DNA of 37,402 nt from Kiritimatiellia bacterium (GCA_029934055.1 JAOZMZ010000012.1:1-37402); one strand, 5' to 3'. Shown: positions 8,077-15,487, counted from the stretch's first letter. A program made the numbers and translations. The notes: a model not told the origin generated them from the letters alone.

Positions 8077-10549
8077 CTTCTGCCTCCTGTTTGTGGTTGT
8101 CTTGATTGCGTGCCTCTCCGGGCGGCGGCACTGCGATGGACTGCCTGAAGAACGCATTGGTCAACAGTTCGGCGCGGGATGCGGCCAGCAGGCCGTCCAC
8201 GAAGAGTTCGCCGCGGCCCTTGAACTCGATACGGAATTCGGCGGGTGCCGGCAACGGGTCTGAGCCGATGAGGACGGCGGCATAGTCGGCGGTAGGTATG
8301 CCGGCACGGGACACGGGTATCGCCCGAAGAAGCCGCCCGCCGTGGTACCAGGCGTAGCGGATTGAGTCTCCGGGTTCAAGGGTGCCACGGAGGCGTGCTC
8401 CGCAGATGAGGGGCGAATGATTGGTGGGTATGGGGACGGCGATGTATCCTGCGACGGGACGGCGGAGATGTTTGCCGGGACGCTTGAAGGTACGTACGAG
8501 CAGGCCGCGGGCAAGGGCGTCGTCCCAGATGCGGGTGTGGCGGCTGTTGATGCGGCTGGTTTCAGCCGGCAGCCAGATGTCGTCACGCAGGGCGTAGAGT
8601 CGGAGGGCAAACGGCCTTTTCTCGGCGGCCGGGGAGATATGCCAGGTGAAGCGGCGTTTCTGAAGGGGCAGGACTTCCACGCGGCGGGCGGCGGTGAAGA
8701 CGGGCGTACCGCTGCCGCAGTTACTGAAAAGCAGAAACAGGGTTGACTGGGGCGTATGCGGGTCGGGATTGTGGATAGCGATCTGCAGGGAGGGCGAATC
8801 GTAGGAGGAGTCTGCGGATGGGGCGGCGGTTATTTCCAGCGGGGCCAGATCAAGGGCGTAGAAAAGGAAGGTCTGGCCGCAGACATCCGGCCGGTCTAGG
8901 AGAACCGCATGGCGCATCAGGCGCGGGAAACGCCGCCGGTAGAAGCGGTTGTAGCCGTGGTGTTCGAGGGTGATCAGGTGGGTCACTCCGGCTGTCGGCA
9001 TGGTATGCAGGTTGAGTCCGTAGCCGGTTACCTTGAGGGCGCGATAGCGGTTGGCGACGACGGTGAAGAGGGGGGATTCACCGGCGATGGTGAGGTCGCG
9101 GTAGCGGCGGCCGAGCAGCCGGCTGAATCCGGCCAAGGTATAGTGGGGGTGATGATGCCATTTCCACCAGGGCTTGAGGTTGATGTTCAGATAGGCGGCC
9201 GCGAGCAGCGTGGCGGCGGTGGTCAAGGCTGTGATGCGTAGGCGGAGGGGGGTGCGCAGAAGCATTGCGTACGACCGGCGTGCCGACTTCACGGCCACCC
9301 AGAGCAGGATGGTCGCAGCCACGGCGGCGGTGGCCAGTTCCCAGATGCGGGCGAGATGTTCGCTCTTGAACCAGGGATTGAGTTTCGAGTGGATGGGACC
9401 GAGGTAGAGCACGTAGGTGGTCAGCGCCCAGACGCCAACGGTTCTTGCGGGGGACCACCTCGACGGGGAGGGGGGCGGGTTATGAAGCCGGCGGTAGATG
9501 AGAATGGTGGCGGTGGTTGCCAGGATGGCGGCAAGCGGCACGAGGGGGACCCAGTAGCGTTCCGGCCGGTAATGGGAGAAGGAGAGGACCTGGCTGAGGA
9601 TGATGAAGTCGAAGGCGATGAAGGCCAGCGGGGCGATGTTTTTCCGGCGGCCGGGTTGTCCCGCCGCCGGAAGGACCACCACCAGCGCGAGCAAACCAGC
9701 GGCGATGAGCCACTTGGCGTACGGCATAAAGGCGAAGGTGGGTTGATGCAGCCAGTTGGCGATAAGTCCGCCGTGGGCGATGATTTTGTGCCGGAACTCA
9801 TGTTCCATCAATTGGAAGGCGTGGCGGTTGAGATGTATGAAAGGCCCCAGGTAGAGTGCCACGGGGAGGGCGCAGCCGGCGACGGCCAGGGGAATCAGGG
9901 CGCGGCGACGCGGTGGAAACACGCAGACCGTGACGATGAGGGCCAGCAGTACGGTTATGCCCCAGGCTTTTGAGAAGAGGGCGTAGCCGGCTGCCAATGT
10001 CGCCAGGAGCATCCACCGGGCGGCGAGTCTGGGCCTGTCCTCTTCTGCGTGGCGATAGGCGCGTACCAGGGTCCAGGCGGTGAGCATGGTGAACATTTCC
10101 TCAAGGGGTTCGAGGAGGCCGGAGCGCCCGTAGATCAGGAAGACGCAGGTAAACTGGGTAAGCATCATGGCCAGCAGGCCGGCGGCCCAGCCGAGAGTTT
10201 CCCGCACGACGAGGAAAGTGAGGAGGAGCGTGACCAGCGATACGGCGACATCGAGGAGACGAATGCGTGCCGGGCCGATACCGGTGAGGCGGAAGACGGC
10301 GGCCTGGGCGAGGTTGTAGATCGGGCTGTGGAGGTACGGGGTCCAGTCGTCGGTGATCCAGCGACCGAAGAGAATGCGGTTGCGGGCGTTGTGGCACTTT
10401 GAGGGCGGGTCGAAATTGAGGCCGGGATTGGTGCTGAGATGGATCGGGCCGTCGGCGGCCAAGTGGCCGGCGAGCATCCAGGCGGCGACCGTGAGCAGGA
10501 GGGCGACGGCGATCTTCCTTTTCAGAGACACGTGCACGCGACTCCCCAC
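8063..10549 (-). CDS. GT-C fold membrane glycosyltransferase (PMT_2/ArnT-like)
   Basis: This is a large integral membrane protein of about 828 residues. The N-terminal two thirds hold about ten or more hydrophobic helices and the last ~250 residues form a soluble, mostly beta-rich extracytoplasmic domain. The first loop after helix 1 contains acidic residues (ADGPIH, then RWITDDWTPYLHSPIYN), the arrangement seen in dolichyl- or polyprenyl-phosphate-dependent GT-C transferases, which place the catalytic Asp in that loop. It therefore probably transfers a sugar from a lipid carrier on the outer face of the inner membrane. The start is uncertain: GTG 10549, 10537 and 10531 are in frame, and GGGGAG lies just upstream of the last two. 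The product is rich in Pro, His, Thr and Arg because its coding strand is C-rich. Confidence 0.72.
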   Translation of the reverse strand: MGSRVHVSLKRKIAVALLLTVAAWMLAGHLAADGPIHLSTNPGLNFDPPSKCHNARNRILFGRWITDDWTPYLHSPIYNLAQAAVFRLTGIGPARIRLLDVAVSLVTLLLTFLVVRETLGWAAGLLAMMLTQFTCVFLIYGRSGLLEPLEEMFTMLTAWTLVRAYRHAEEDRPRLAARWMLLATLAAGYALFSKAWGITVLLALIVTVCVFPPRRRALIPLAVAGCALPVALYLGPFIHLNRHAFQLMEHEFRHKIIAHGGLIANWLHQPTFAFMPYAKWLIAAGLLALVVVLPAAGQPGRRKNIAPLAFIAFDFIILSQVLSFSHYRPERYWVPLVPLAAILATTATILIYRRLHNPPPSPSRWSPARTVGVWALTTYVLYLGPIHSKLNPWFKSEHLARIWELATAAVAATILLWVAVKSARRSYAMLLRTPLRLRITALTTAATLLAAAYLNINLKPWWKWHHHPHYTLAGFSRLLGRRYRDLTIAGESPLFTVVANRYRALKVTGYGLNLHTMPTAGVTHLITLEHHGYNRFYRRRFPRLMRHAVLLDRPDVCGQTFLFYALDLAPLEITAAPSADSSYDSPSLQIAIHNPDPHTPQSTLFLLFSNCGSGTPVFTAARRVEVLPLQKRRFTWHISPAAEKRPFALRLYALRDDIWLPAETSRINSRHTRIWDDALARGLLVRTFKRPGKHLRRPVAGYIAVPIPTNHSPLICGARLRGTLEPGDSIRYAWYHGGRLLRAIPVSRAGIPTADYAAVLIGSDPLPAPAEFRIEFKGRGELFVDGLLAASRAELLTNAFFRQSIAVPPPGEARNQDNHKQEAEDEIH

Positions 10550-10617
10550 GTTGTCCAGCTACTCGGTCTTCCCGGAGGCAGGCGGCGCCGTACTTTTCCC
10601 CGAGTGCCCCAGGCGCC

Positions 10618-11052
10618 TCAGCCGGTCGCGCGGTGAAGATCAACGATTTGCATCGGGGGAGTCGGCTCACCTGCTTCGGGAGTCCAGAGAAAATCCATTA
10701 TCTGCACGTGCTCGGTGGTGGCGGCGCCGCGGTGAGTGGTCCAGGTTTCTCCGTCCGAGGCGTCGGTGAGGACCATGTCGCCGTCGTTGGAGATGCGCCC
10801 GGTGAAGTGCTGGGCGGGTGGAGAGGTTTTATCGGTGTTGATGACCACCGCATCGCCTTCCTGCTGTATTTCGGCGTGGATGGCGACGCGTTTGGAGCTG
10901 TTTTCGCGGTAGTAGACGCCTTCCCACTGGCCGCTGATATCGGGGCCCACGGGAGCGGGGCCGCTGTCACCGCCGCTGTCATTGCAGGCGGCGAAACCGA
11001 AGCAGACGGCGGAAAGGAATACCGTTTTGAGGACCGGGACACTTTTTTTCAT
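10618..11052 (-). CDS. Small putative lipoprotein, function unknown
   Basis: This 144-residue protein has a clear lipoprotein signal: basic MKK start, hydrophobic stretch, then FGFAAC with Cys23 as the likely lipidated residue. A short Gly/Ser/Asp linker follows (NDSGGDSG). The mature part, with DISGQWEGVYY, VINTDKTSPPAQHFTGRIS and DGDMVLTDASDG, has the alternating pattern of a small beta-barrel or lipocalin-like fold, but I recognise no named family. The start is ATG 11052. The gene lies alone between two minus-strand membrane-protein genes, with 68 bp to the next and 174 bp behind it, where a promoter-like sequence is present. The Cys and signal are seen directly; the envelope location is inferred from them. 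Confidence 0.75.
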   Translation of the reverse strand: MKKSVPVLKTVFLSAVCFGFAACNDSGGDSGPAPVGPDISGQWEGVYYRENSSKRVAIHAEIQQEGDAVVINTDKTSPPAQHFTGRISNDGDMVLTDASDGETWTTHRGAATTEHVQIMDFLWTPEAGEPTPPMQIVDLHRATG

Positions 11053-11123
11053 CTGACTGCGATTCCTTTTCGAGAGTGTCTTTTCTCCATCAGAGAAACC
11101 ACGTTTTGCAAAAAAGCAGAAGA

Positions 11124-11153
11124 AACATATCGCATTCCATGGAAGCGGTTCAA
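11124..11153 (-). promoter_or_regulatory. Possible sigma-70 promoter for the lipoprotein gene
   Basis: On the minus strand, TTGAAC (11153-11148) and TATGTT (11129-11124) are separated by 18 bp, about 70 bp upstream of the lipoprotein start. The spacer contains the small palindrome TTCCATGGAA (11135-11144), which could be an operator. The element match is moderate, so this is tentative. Confidence 0.35.
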
Positions 11154-11226
11154 CACAATAAACGTCGGATGGTTTTGGTTGGGCTGAGGGAATGGAAGGG
11201 GATCCTGGGTGGTTGAAGATGGGTTT

Positions 11227-12360
11227 TCAGTGCAGGAAGAGGGCGGCGATCGCGGCGGCGAGCAAGAGGAGGAAGCCGGCCAGGTAGAGATAGAACAGGT
11301 CGGGCCGGCCGGGATGGGGGCGGGGGCCCGGGGGGGATTGCGCCCGGCGGCGGAAGACGGGGAGGAGGAGCAGAAGGAGAGCCAGGGCTCCGAGGGAGTA
11401 ACCGTAGGCTTGGGTGAAGAGGTGATGGGAAATGCTGGTTACTTCGGCGAAGTGGCGGGGAAATCCGAGCAGTCGGAAGACGAGTGCCCACGCCCCCTCG
11501 TAGGCCCCGAAGCCGGCGATGCCGGATACGGGTGTACTGGCGGCCAGTTCGGAGGCGCACAGTCCGATGAAGACCCTGGCGACGCTCAATTGTTTGAGGG
11601 CGTAGCCCATGGGGCGGGCGAGGGCGTAGAGGAAGAAGTAGAGTGCGCCGTACTTGCCGACACGTACGAGCACCGAGAGAATAAACATGCGCAGGTAGAT
11701 TCCCGCGCGGCGGGCGCGGATGATGTCTTCTTCGGCGCGCGCCCAGGCGTCCCGCCAGGTTGCGAAGCGTCCGTGGGTGAGGCGCACGAGGCGTTCGAGG
11801 GTCCAACGCACGAGGTGGAAGAGGCGCGGCAGAGCGATGAGCACCATCAGGGTGAGCACGGCCAGGAGGCTCCCGGCGGCCAGGAGCATTCCGGGCGACA
11901 GTTCGTTCGAGGCGGCGACGCCGAGGGCGGCCAGGGCGATCATGGGAGCCAGGGCGATGAAGTCGAAGAGGACCGCCAAGGCGTAACTGGAGGTTGCGGC
12001 GCTGAAGGGTATGCCGAGCCGCGAGACGGTTATATAAATATAGATCAATGTTCCCAGGCGGGCCGGCAGCAGGTCGGAGAAGAAATTGCGGACGAGCACG
12101 ACCAGGAACAGGGCGGTGACCGGCGGACGTTGGCCGGCGACCTGGAGGACGAGCAGGTAACGCCACGTGCGGAAGACGCTCATGGCCATTGAGAGGATGA
12201 TGAACATGGCGATGCCGCGGCGGTCGGCGCTGCGCAGGATGCGCGCGATTTCGGAGAGGGGGACGTGGGACAGGAGGTAGGTGAACACGCCGACGGTGAC
12301 CGCGGCGCTGAATGTGAAATATGCCGCCTGCCGGATGGCTCCTTTGTATGACCTGTTCAC
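11227..12360 (-). CDS. LPG-synthase-type (UPF0104) multi-pass membrane protein
   Basis: This 377-residue integral membrane protein has about eight hydrophobic helices and the features of the lysylphosphatidylglycerol synthetase transmembrane family: an N-terminal helix followed by SADRRGIAMFIILS, a basic SVFRTWRYLLVLQVAG loop, and VRNFFSDLLPARLGTL, whose Asn-Phe-Phe-x-x-x-Leu-Pro-x-Arg-x-Gly pattern is the family signature. Such proteins are flippase-like or glycan/lipid-associated membrane proteins. Without a C-terminal aminoacyl-transfer domain this one is not MprF itself. The start is GTG 12360, six bases behind GAGGAGG; an upstream in-frame extension is not favoured. It is transcribed divergently from the SIS isomerase gene. 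Its proximity to the GT-C transferase suggests a shared role in envelope glycans or lipids. Confidence 0.78.
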   Translation of the reverse strand: MNRSYKGAIRQAAYFTFSAAVTVGVFTYLLSHVPLSEIARILRSADRRGIAMFIILSMAMSVFRTWRYLLVLQVAGQRPPVTALFLVVLVRNFFSDLLPARLGTLIYIYITVSRLGIPFSAATSSYALAVLFDFIALAPMIALAALGVAASNELSPGMLLAAGSLLAVLTLMVLIALPRLFHLVRWTLERLVRLTHGRFATWRDAWARAEEDIIRARRAGIYLRMFILSVLVRVGKYGALYFFLYALARPMGYALKQLSVARVFIGLCASELAASTPVSGIAGFGAYEGAWALVFRLLGFPRHFAEVTSISHHLFTQAYGYSLGALALLLLLLPVFRRRAQSPPGPRPHPGRPDLFYLYLAGFLLLLAAAIAALFLH

Positions 12361-12383
12361 GGGTTCCTCCTCGGGCGGGGAAG

Positions 12384-12412
12384 AGCATAGCACTCCGGAG
12401 TCCGCCGATGAA
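12384..12412 (-). promoter_or_regulatory. Possible promoter for the LPG-synthase-type gene
   Basis: On the minus strand, TTCATC (12412-12407) lies 17 bp from TATGCT (12389-12384). A start near 12377 would leave a short leader holding the GAGGAGG ribosome-binding site before GTG 12360. The -10 is good and the -35 is weak. Confidence 0.35.
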
Positions 12413-12444
12413 AGGGTATCACGATGGTAGAGGGGTCGAAGAAG

Positions 12445-12473
12445 TTGACAAGCGCGGAATATTCGCGTACATG
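12445..12473 (+). promoter_or_regulatory. Promoter for the SIS isomerase gene, predicted leaderless
   Basis: A perfect TTGACA (12445-12450) is followed after 17 bp by TACATG (12468-12473). Transcription would start about seven bases later, at or next to the ATG at 12481, leaving essentially no leader. There is no purine-rich ribosome-binding site in the bases before that ATG. Confidence 0.5.
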
Positions 12474-12480
12474 ACGGGCC

Positions 12481-13095
12481 ATGTCATTTGCGAGCGATTT
12501 TTTCAAGGAAGTCGCTGAGGTGGCCGAGCGGTTGCCTGCGGCGGATGTCGAGGCGATCGTCGAGCGTCTGGCTCGCGCACGTCGGGAAGGGGGACGCGTT
12601 TTCGTGCTGGGAGTCGGGGGAAGTGCGGCGGCGGCCTCACATCTGGTCAACGACCTGCGCAAACTCTGCGGCCTGGAAGCCTATGCGCCCACGGACAACG
12701 TATCTGAACTTACCGCGCGCGTGAACGACGAGGGCTGGGAGAGTTGTTTCCGGGAATGGCTGAAGGGCTCCCGGTTGGCGGCGGGCGACGTGGTTTTTGT
12801 TTTTTCGGTGGGGGGAGGGAACATGGAGAGGAACATCAGCGCCAACCTCGTGCGGGCCCTGGAACTGGCCCGCGAGGTGGGGGCCGGGATCGTAGGAGTG
12901 GTCGGCCGCGACGGCGGTTACACCGCGCGCGTGGCGGAAGCCTGCGTGGTGGTGCCGACGGTCAATCCGGAGCACGTGACGCCGCTGACGGAGTCCTTTC
13001 ATGCCGTCGTCGGCCATGCCCTGGTGGCCCATCCGGCTCTGCAGACGAGGGCTGCCAAGTGGGAATCGGAGAGTCAAGGTGACGCGGGCGGGTGA
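12481..13095 (+). CDS. SIS-domain phosphosugar isomerase (GmhA-like, sedoheptulose-7-phosphate isomerase candidate)
   Basis: This 204-residue single SIS-domain protein has the phosphosugar-binding loop FVLGVGGSAAAASHLVNDLR (Ser48 region) and a second loop VFSVGGGNMERN. The segments NVSELTARVNDEGWE and VVPTVNPEHVTPLTE complete a pattern I associate with GmhA-like isomerases found beside transaldolase and GHMP heptose kinases. The expected reaction is sedoheptulose 7-phosphate to D-glycero-D-manno-heptose 7-phosphate, the first step of activated-heptose synthesis. The start at ATG 12481 is supported by where homologous sequence begins, not by a ribosome-binding site; the promoter placement suggests a leaderless message. 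The gene is followed by a 308-bp gap with the palindrome array and then transaldolase and hddA, which complete a plausible pathway. Confidence 0.8.
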   Translation: MSFASDFFKEVAEVAERLPAADVEAIVERLARARREGGRVFVLGVGGSAAAASHLVNDLRKLCGLEAYAPTDNVSELTARVNDEGWESCFREWLKGSRLAAGDVVFVFSVGGGNMERNISANLVRALELAREVGAGIVGVVGRDGGYTARVAEACVVVPTVNPEHVTPLTESFHAVVGHALVAHPALQTRAAKWESESQGDAGG

Positions 13096-13138
13096 GGTCC
13101 GGCGCGGAGAGCAGGGAGCGGGAAGTGCTGTTGAAAAC

Positions 13139-13309
13139 TTCCAATGTTTGGAAAAACTTGAACCGAAAACTTCCAATGTTTGGAAATTTTGACCTGAAAA
13201 CTTCCAATGTTTGGAAATTCTGAACCGAAAACTTCCAATGTTTGGAAATTTTGGACCAGAAACTTCCAATGTTTGGAAATTCTGAACCGAAAACTTCCAA
13301 TGTTTGGAA
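13139..13309 (+). repeat. Array of six TTCCAATGTTTGGAA palindromes at 31-32 bp period
   Basis: Six identical 15-base palindromes (TTCCAA-TGT-TTGGAA) begin at 13139, 13171, 13202, 13233, 13264 and 13295. The spacing is 32, 31, 31, 31 and 31 bp, close to three turns of B-DNA. The 16-17 bp between copies are also similar (consensus ATTYTGAACCGAAAAC). Spacers 1, 3 and 5 are nearly the same and spacers 2 and 4 form a second, related type, so growth by a ~62-bp unit is likely. A decayed seventh copy, GACTTCGAAGTC (13324-13335), follows in register. The array fills most of the 308-bp gap between the SIS isomerase and transaldolase genes. Near-identical spacers rule out a CRISPR array. It may be a multi-site operator, a chain of RNA hairpins or a repetitive intergenic element. 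Confidence 0.95.
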
Positions 13310-13403
13310 ATTTGCGATCTGAAGACTTCGAAGTCCCGCCGTGGCGGCGGAAGTTTTGCGATGGAATGATTGTTGAACGGGTTGGAGGGTTGGAAGCGAA
13401 GCA

Positions 13404-14171
13404 ATGACGGCATCCGGAAGAGCAGGCGGTGAGGGACGGACGGAGAACGGCGCGGTCCCGGCGCTGGCGGATATGAGGATCAAGGTATTCGCCGACGGTG
13501 CGGACTTGGATTCCATCATCGAGGCCTACCGCGGCGGGTTGGTCAAGGGGTTCACGACCAATCCGACGCTGATGTCGAAGGCGGGGATCACCAATTACAT
13601 GGCGTTCGCGGCGGAGGTGCTGCGGGTGGTGACGGACCTGCCGGTTTCCTTTGAAGTCTTCTCGGATGATTTCGAGGGTATGCGCGAACAGGCGCGCAAG
13701 CTTGCCTCTCTGGCGGAGAACGTCTACGTGAAGATTCCGATTACGAATACGCAGGGACGATCTTCGTGTGCCTTGATTCGCGACCTGGCGGGGGAAGGGT
13801 TGAAGCTCAATATCACGGCGATGATGACGCTTGAGCAGGTACGCGATGTGGCGGGTGCGTTGAATGCGGACGTGCCGGCGATAGTTTCGGTGTTCGCCGG
13901 ACGGATTGCGGACACGGGACGCGACCCGGTGCCCTTGATGGCGGAGGCGCTGGAGATTCTCAAGCCCTTGCCGAAGGCGGAGTTGTTGTGGGCCAGTCCG
14001 CGGGAGGCGTTGAACATCGTTCAGGCCGAGCAGGTGGGATGCCATATCATCACCGTGACGCCGGCGGTGTTGGCCAAGGCGCGGCTTTTCGGCAAGGACC
14101 TGGCCGAGTTTTCGCTGGAGACGGTGAAGATGTTCTACAACGATGCTCTCAAGAGCGGTTTTCACATATGA
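13404..14171 (+). CDS. Transaldolase / fructose-6-phosphate aldolase family protein
   Basis: This class I aldolase forms a Schiff base with a lysine and transfers a three-carbon unit between sugar phosphates, or cleaves fructose 6-phosphate in the FSA branch. Motifs: IKVFADGADLDSI with the early Asp, GFTTNPTLMSKAG (substrate-binding TTNPT), YVKIPIT with the catalytic Lys110, NITAMMT, VSVFAGRIADTG with the conserved Arg, and WASPRE. Length and layout match the short TalC/MipB type. Two starts fit: ATG 13404 (255 residues, preceded by GGAAG) and ATG 13473 (232 residues, where homology begins and the Lys becomes residue 87). Placed between a GmhA-like isomerase and an HddA-like kinase, it would make sedoheptulose 7-phosphate for heptose synthesis. 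Confidence 0.88.
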   Translation: MTASGRAGGEGRTENGAVPALADMRIKVFADGADLDSIIEAYRGGLVKGFTTNPTLMSKAGITNYMAFAAEVLRVVTDLPVSFEVFSDDFEGMREQARKLASLAENVYVKIPITNTQGRSSCALIRDLAGEGLKLNITAMMTLEQVRDVAGALNADVPAIVSVFAGRIADTGRDPVPLMAEALEILKPLPKAELLWASPREALNIVQAEQVGCHIITVTPAVLAKARLFGKDLAEFSLETVKMFYNDALKSGFHI

Positions 14172-14240
14172 ACATGCTGGGACGGCGGGCCGGCGGCGGC
14201 AATGCCGGCTCTCTCTGACCACTTTGGCGGAGGATGGAAG

Positions 14241-15281
14241 ATGATCATAACGAGGACTCCGTTTCGAATCACGCTCGGTGGAGGGGGGACGGACCTGCCC
14301 TCCTTCTACGAGGAACACGGCGGGTTCATTTTTGCGATGAGCATCAACAAGTACATGTACCTGATGCTCAACCGGCGCTCGGTCGCCGATCGCAAGATCG
14401 TGATTCGTTACAGCCGGGTGGAAACGGTGGACGACATAGAGGAGATCGAGCATCCCCTGGCGCGCGAGGTTCTGCGCATGCACGACGTGCGCGAGAACAT
14501 CGAGCTGACGAGCATCGCCGACATGCCGGCCCGTACCGGGCTGGGCTCGTCGGGATCCTATCTGGTGGGTCTGCTGACGGCGGTAAGGGCCTACAAGTCG
14601 GAACCGGCGGCGGCGGTTGCGGTTGCGGAGGAGGCCTGTCGCATCGAGATGGAGATTCTGCAGGAGCCGGTAGGAAAGCAGGACCAGTACATGGCCGCCC
14701 TGGGTGGATTCCGCGTGCTCGAGATTGGGCGCGACGGACGGGTGGAACAGCGGCGGGTGCCGGTGGATTTCATGACGGCGACGGAGCTGGTATCGAAGGC
14801 GCGGGTGTACTACACGGGGGTCCAGCGTTCGGCGACGGCGGTGCTGAAGGAGCAGGACGAAGCCGCGCGGCGGCGCGACCGCGAGGATCACGCCCGGGTG
14901 GTGGAGAGCCTCCTGAAGATAAAGGAGATCGGCCGCGACATATTGAAGGCTTTCGAGGGAGGCGACCTGGACGCCTTCGGGCGCCTTCTGGATGAGCACT
15001 GGAAGTACAAGAAGCGCATGTCCGCGCAGATCAGCCTGAGCGTGATGGACCGCTTGTACGACGAGGTCAAGAAGCGTTTCGGGGTGTTGGGGGGCAAGAT
15101 CATCGGGGCGGGCGGCGGTGGATTTTTCATGCTGTACTGTCCTGAACGCGGGCGGGAGCTGGATGAATTCATGGCGGGGCACGACATGCCGCGGGTGGAC
15201 TATTTTCCGGCCTTGCAGGGTTCGCGGGTCGTCAGCGATATGACGGCTTTCGATGATTTCGGATGGGCGGCGCGGCCCTAG
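14241..15281 (+). CDS. hddA: GHMP kinase, D-glycero-D-manno-heptose 7-phosphate kinase type
   Basis: This GHMP-superfamily kinase of 346 residues probably phosphorylates D-glycero-D-manno-heptose 7-phosphate at O-1 (HddA). It starts MIITRTPFRITLGGGGTDLPSF-like, given here in part, where TPFRITLGGGGTDL is the HddA-type substrate/nucleotide opening. The ATP-binding motif is ARTGLGSSGSYLVG (about residues 97-110), EPVGKQDQYMAALGG holds catalytic-region residues, and the C-terminal motif is GGKIIGAGGGGFF. The start is ATG 14241 behind GGCGGAGGATGG; a longer in-frame start at 14202 adds only non-homologous residues. It follows transaldolase by 69 bp. The remaining pathway genes (phosphatase and nucleotidyltransferase) are not in the window, so activation to GDP- or ADP-heptose is inferred. 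Confidence 0.83.
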   Translation: MIITRTPFRITLGGGGTDLPSFYEEHGGFIFAMSINKYMYLMLNRRSVADRKIVIRYSRVETVDDIEEIEHPLAREVLRMHDVRENIELTSIADMPARTGLGSSGSYLVGLLTAVRAYKSEPAAAVAVAEEACRIEMEILQEPVGKQDQYMAALGGFRVLEIGRDGRVEQRRVPVDFMTATELVSKARVYYTGVQRSATAVLKEQDEAARRRDREDHARVVESLLKIKEIGRDILKAFEGGDLDAFGRLLDEHWKYKKRMSAQISLSVMDRLYDEVKKRFGVLGGKIIGAGGGGFFMLYCPERGRELDEFMAGHDMPRVDYFPALQGSRVVSDMTAFDDFGWAARP

Positions 15282-15371
15282 GGTGCCTCCGGGAGGCGGT
15301 GGTGGAGCAATGTTGTCGGGCGGGGATCGGCGAGGGCCCGTTCGGCGGCCGGTTTCAGGGGTGCCGAAGCG

Positions 15372-15397
15372 CGCGGCGGCGGGTTTGCCGCGCCGCG
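15372..15397. other. Strong GC hairpin between the heptose kinase and PFOR genes
   Basis: CGCGGCG (15372-15378) and CGCCGCG (15391-15397) are perfect inverted repeats around a short loop. No T-tract follows, so this is not a classical intrinsic terminator. It may stabilise the 3' end of the upstream message or mark a Rho-dependent stop. The rest of the 269-bp gap holds the PFOR promoter and leader. Confidence 0.4.
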
Positions 15398-15440
15398 GCT
15401 GAGCAGCGGGCGGCCGGGGGGATTTTGGGTTACAAGACGG

Positions 15441-15469
15441 TTGTCAAAGTGCCTCGGGCGATTTATGTT
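15441..15469 (+). promoter_or_regulatory. Sigma-70 promoter for pyruvate:ferredoxin oxidoreductase
   Basis: TTGTCA (15441-15446) and TATGTT (15464-15469) are separated by exactly 17 bp, and the region is locally AT-richer than its surroundings. Transcription would start near 15476, giving a leader of about 75 nt before ATG 15551. Confidence 0.65.
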
Positions 15470-15487
15470 AACGTGATGTAAACCTGA

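Noticed and set aside
11227-12360. MprF lysylphosphatidylglycerol synthase
   Set aside because: Only the transmembrane family part is present; the C-terminal aminoacyl-transferase domain is missing.
13139-13309. CRISPR array
   Set aside because: The repeat is only 15 bp and palindromic, the intervening sequences are nearly identical to one another, and no cas gene is near.
13074-15182. A 702-codon minus-strand open frame covering the palindrome array, transaldolase and heptose kinase
   Set aside because: It overlaps two clear genes, and the repeated HWKFSVQNFQTLEV-like segment is just the array read in changing frames; a 31-bp period is not a multiple of three.
12481-15281. Defence or phage-related island around the repeat array
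   Set aside because: All three genes are sugar-phosphate enzymes with clear motifs; no integrase, transposase, nuclease or toxin-antitoxin gene is present.
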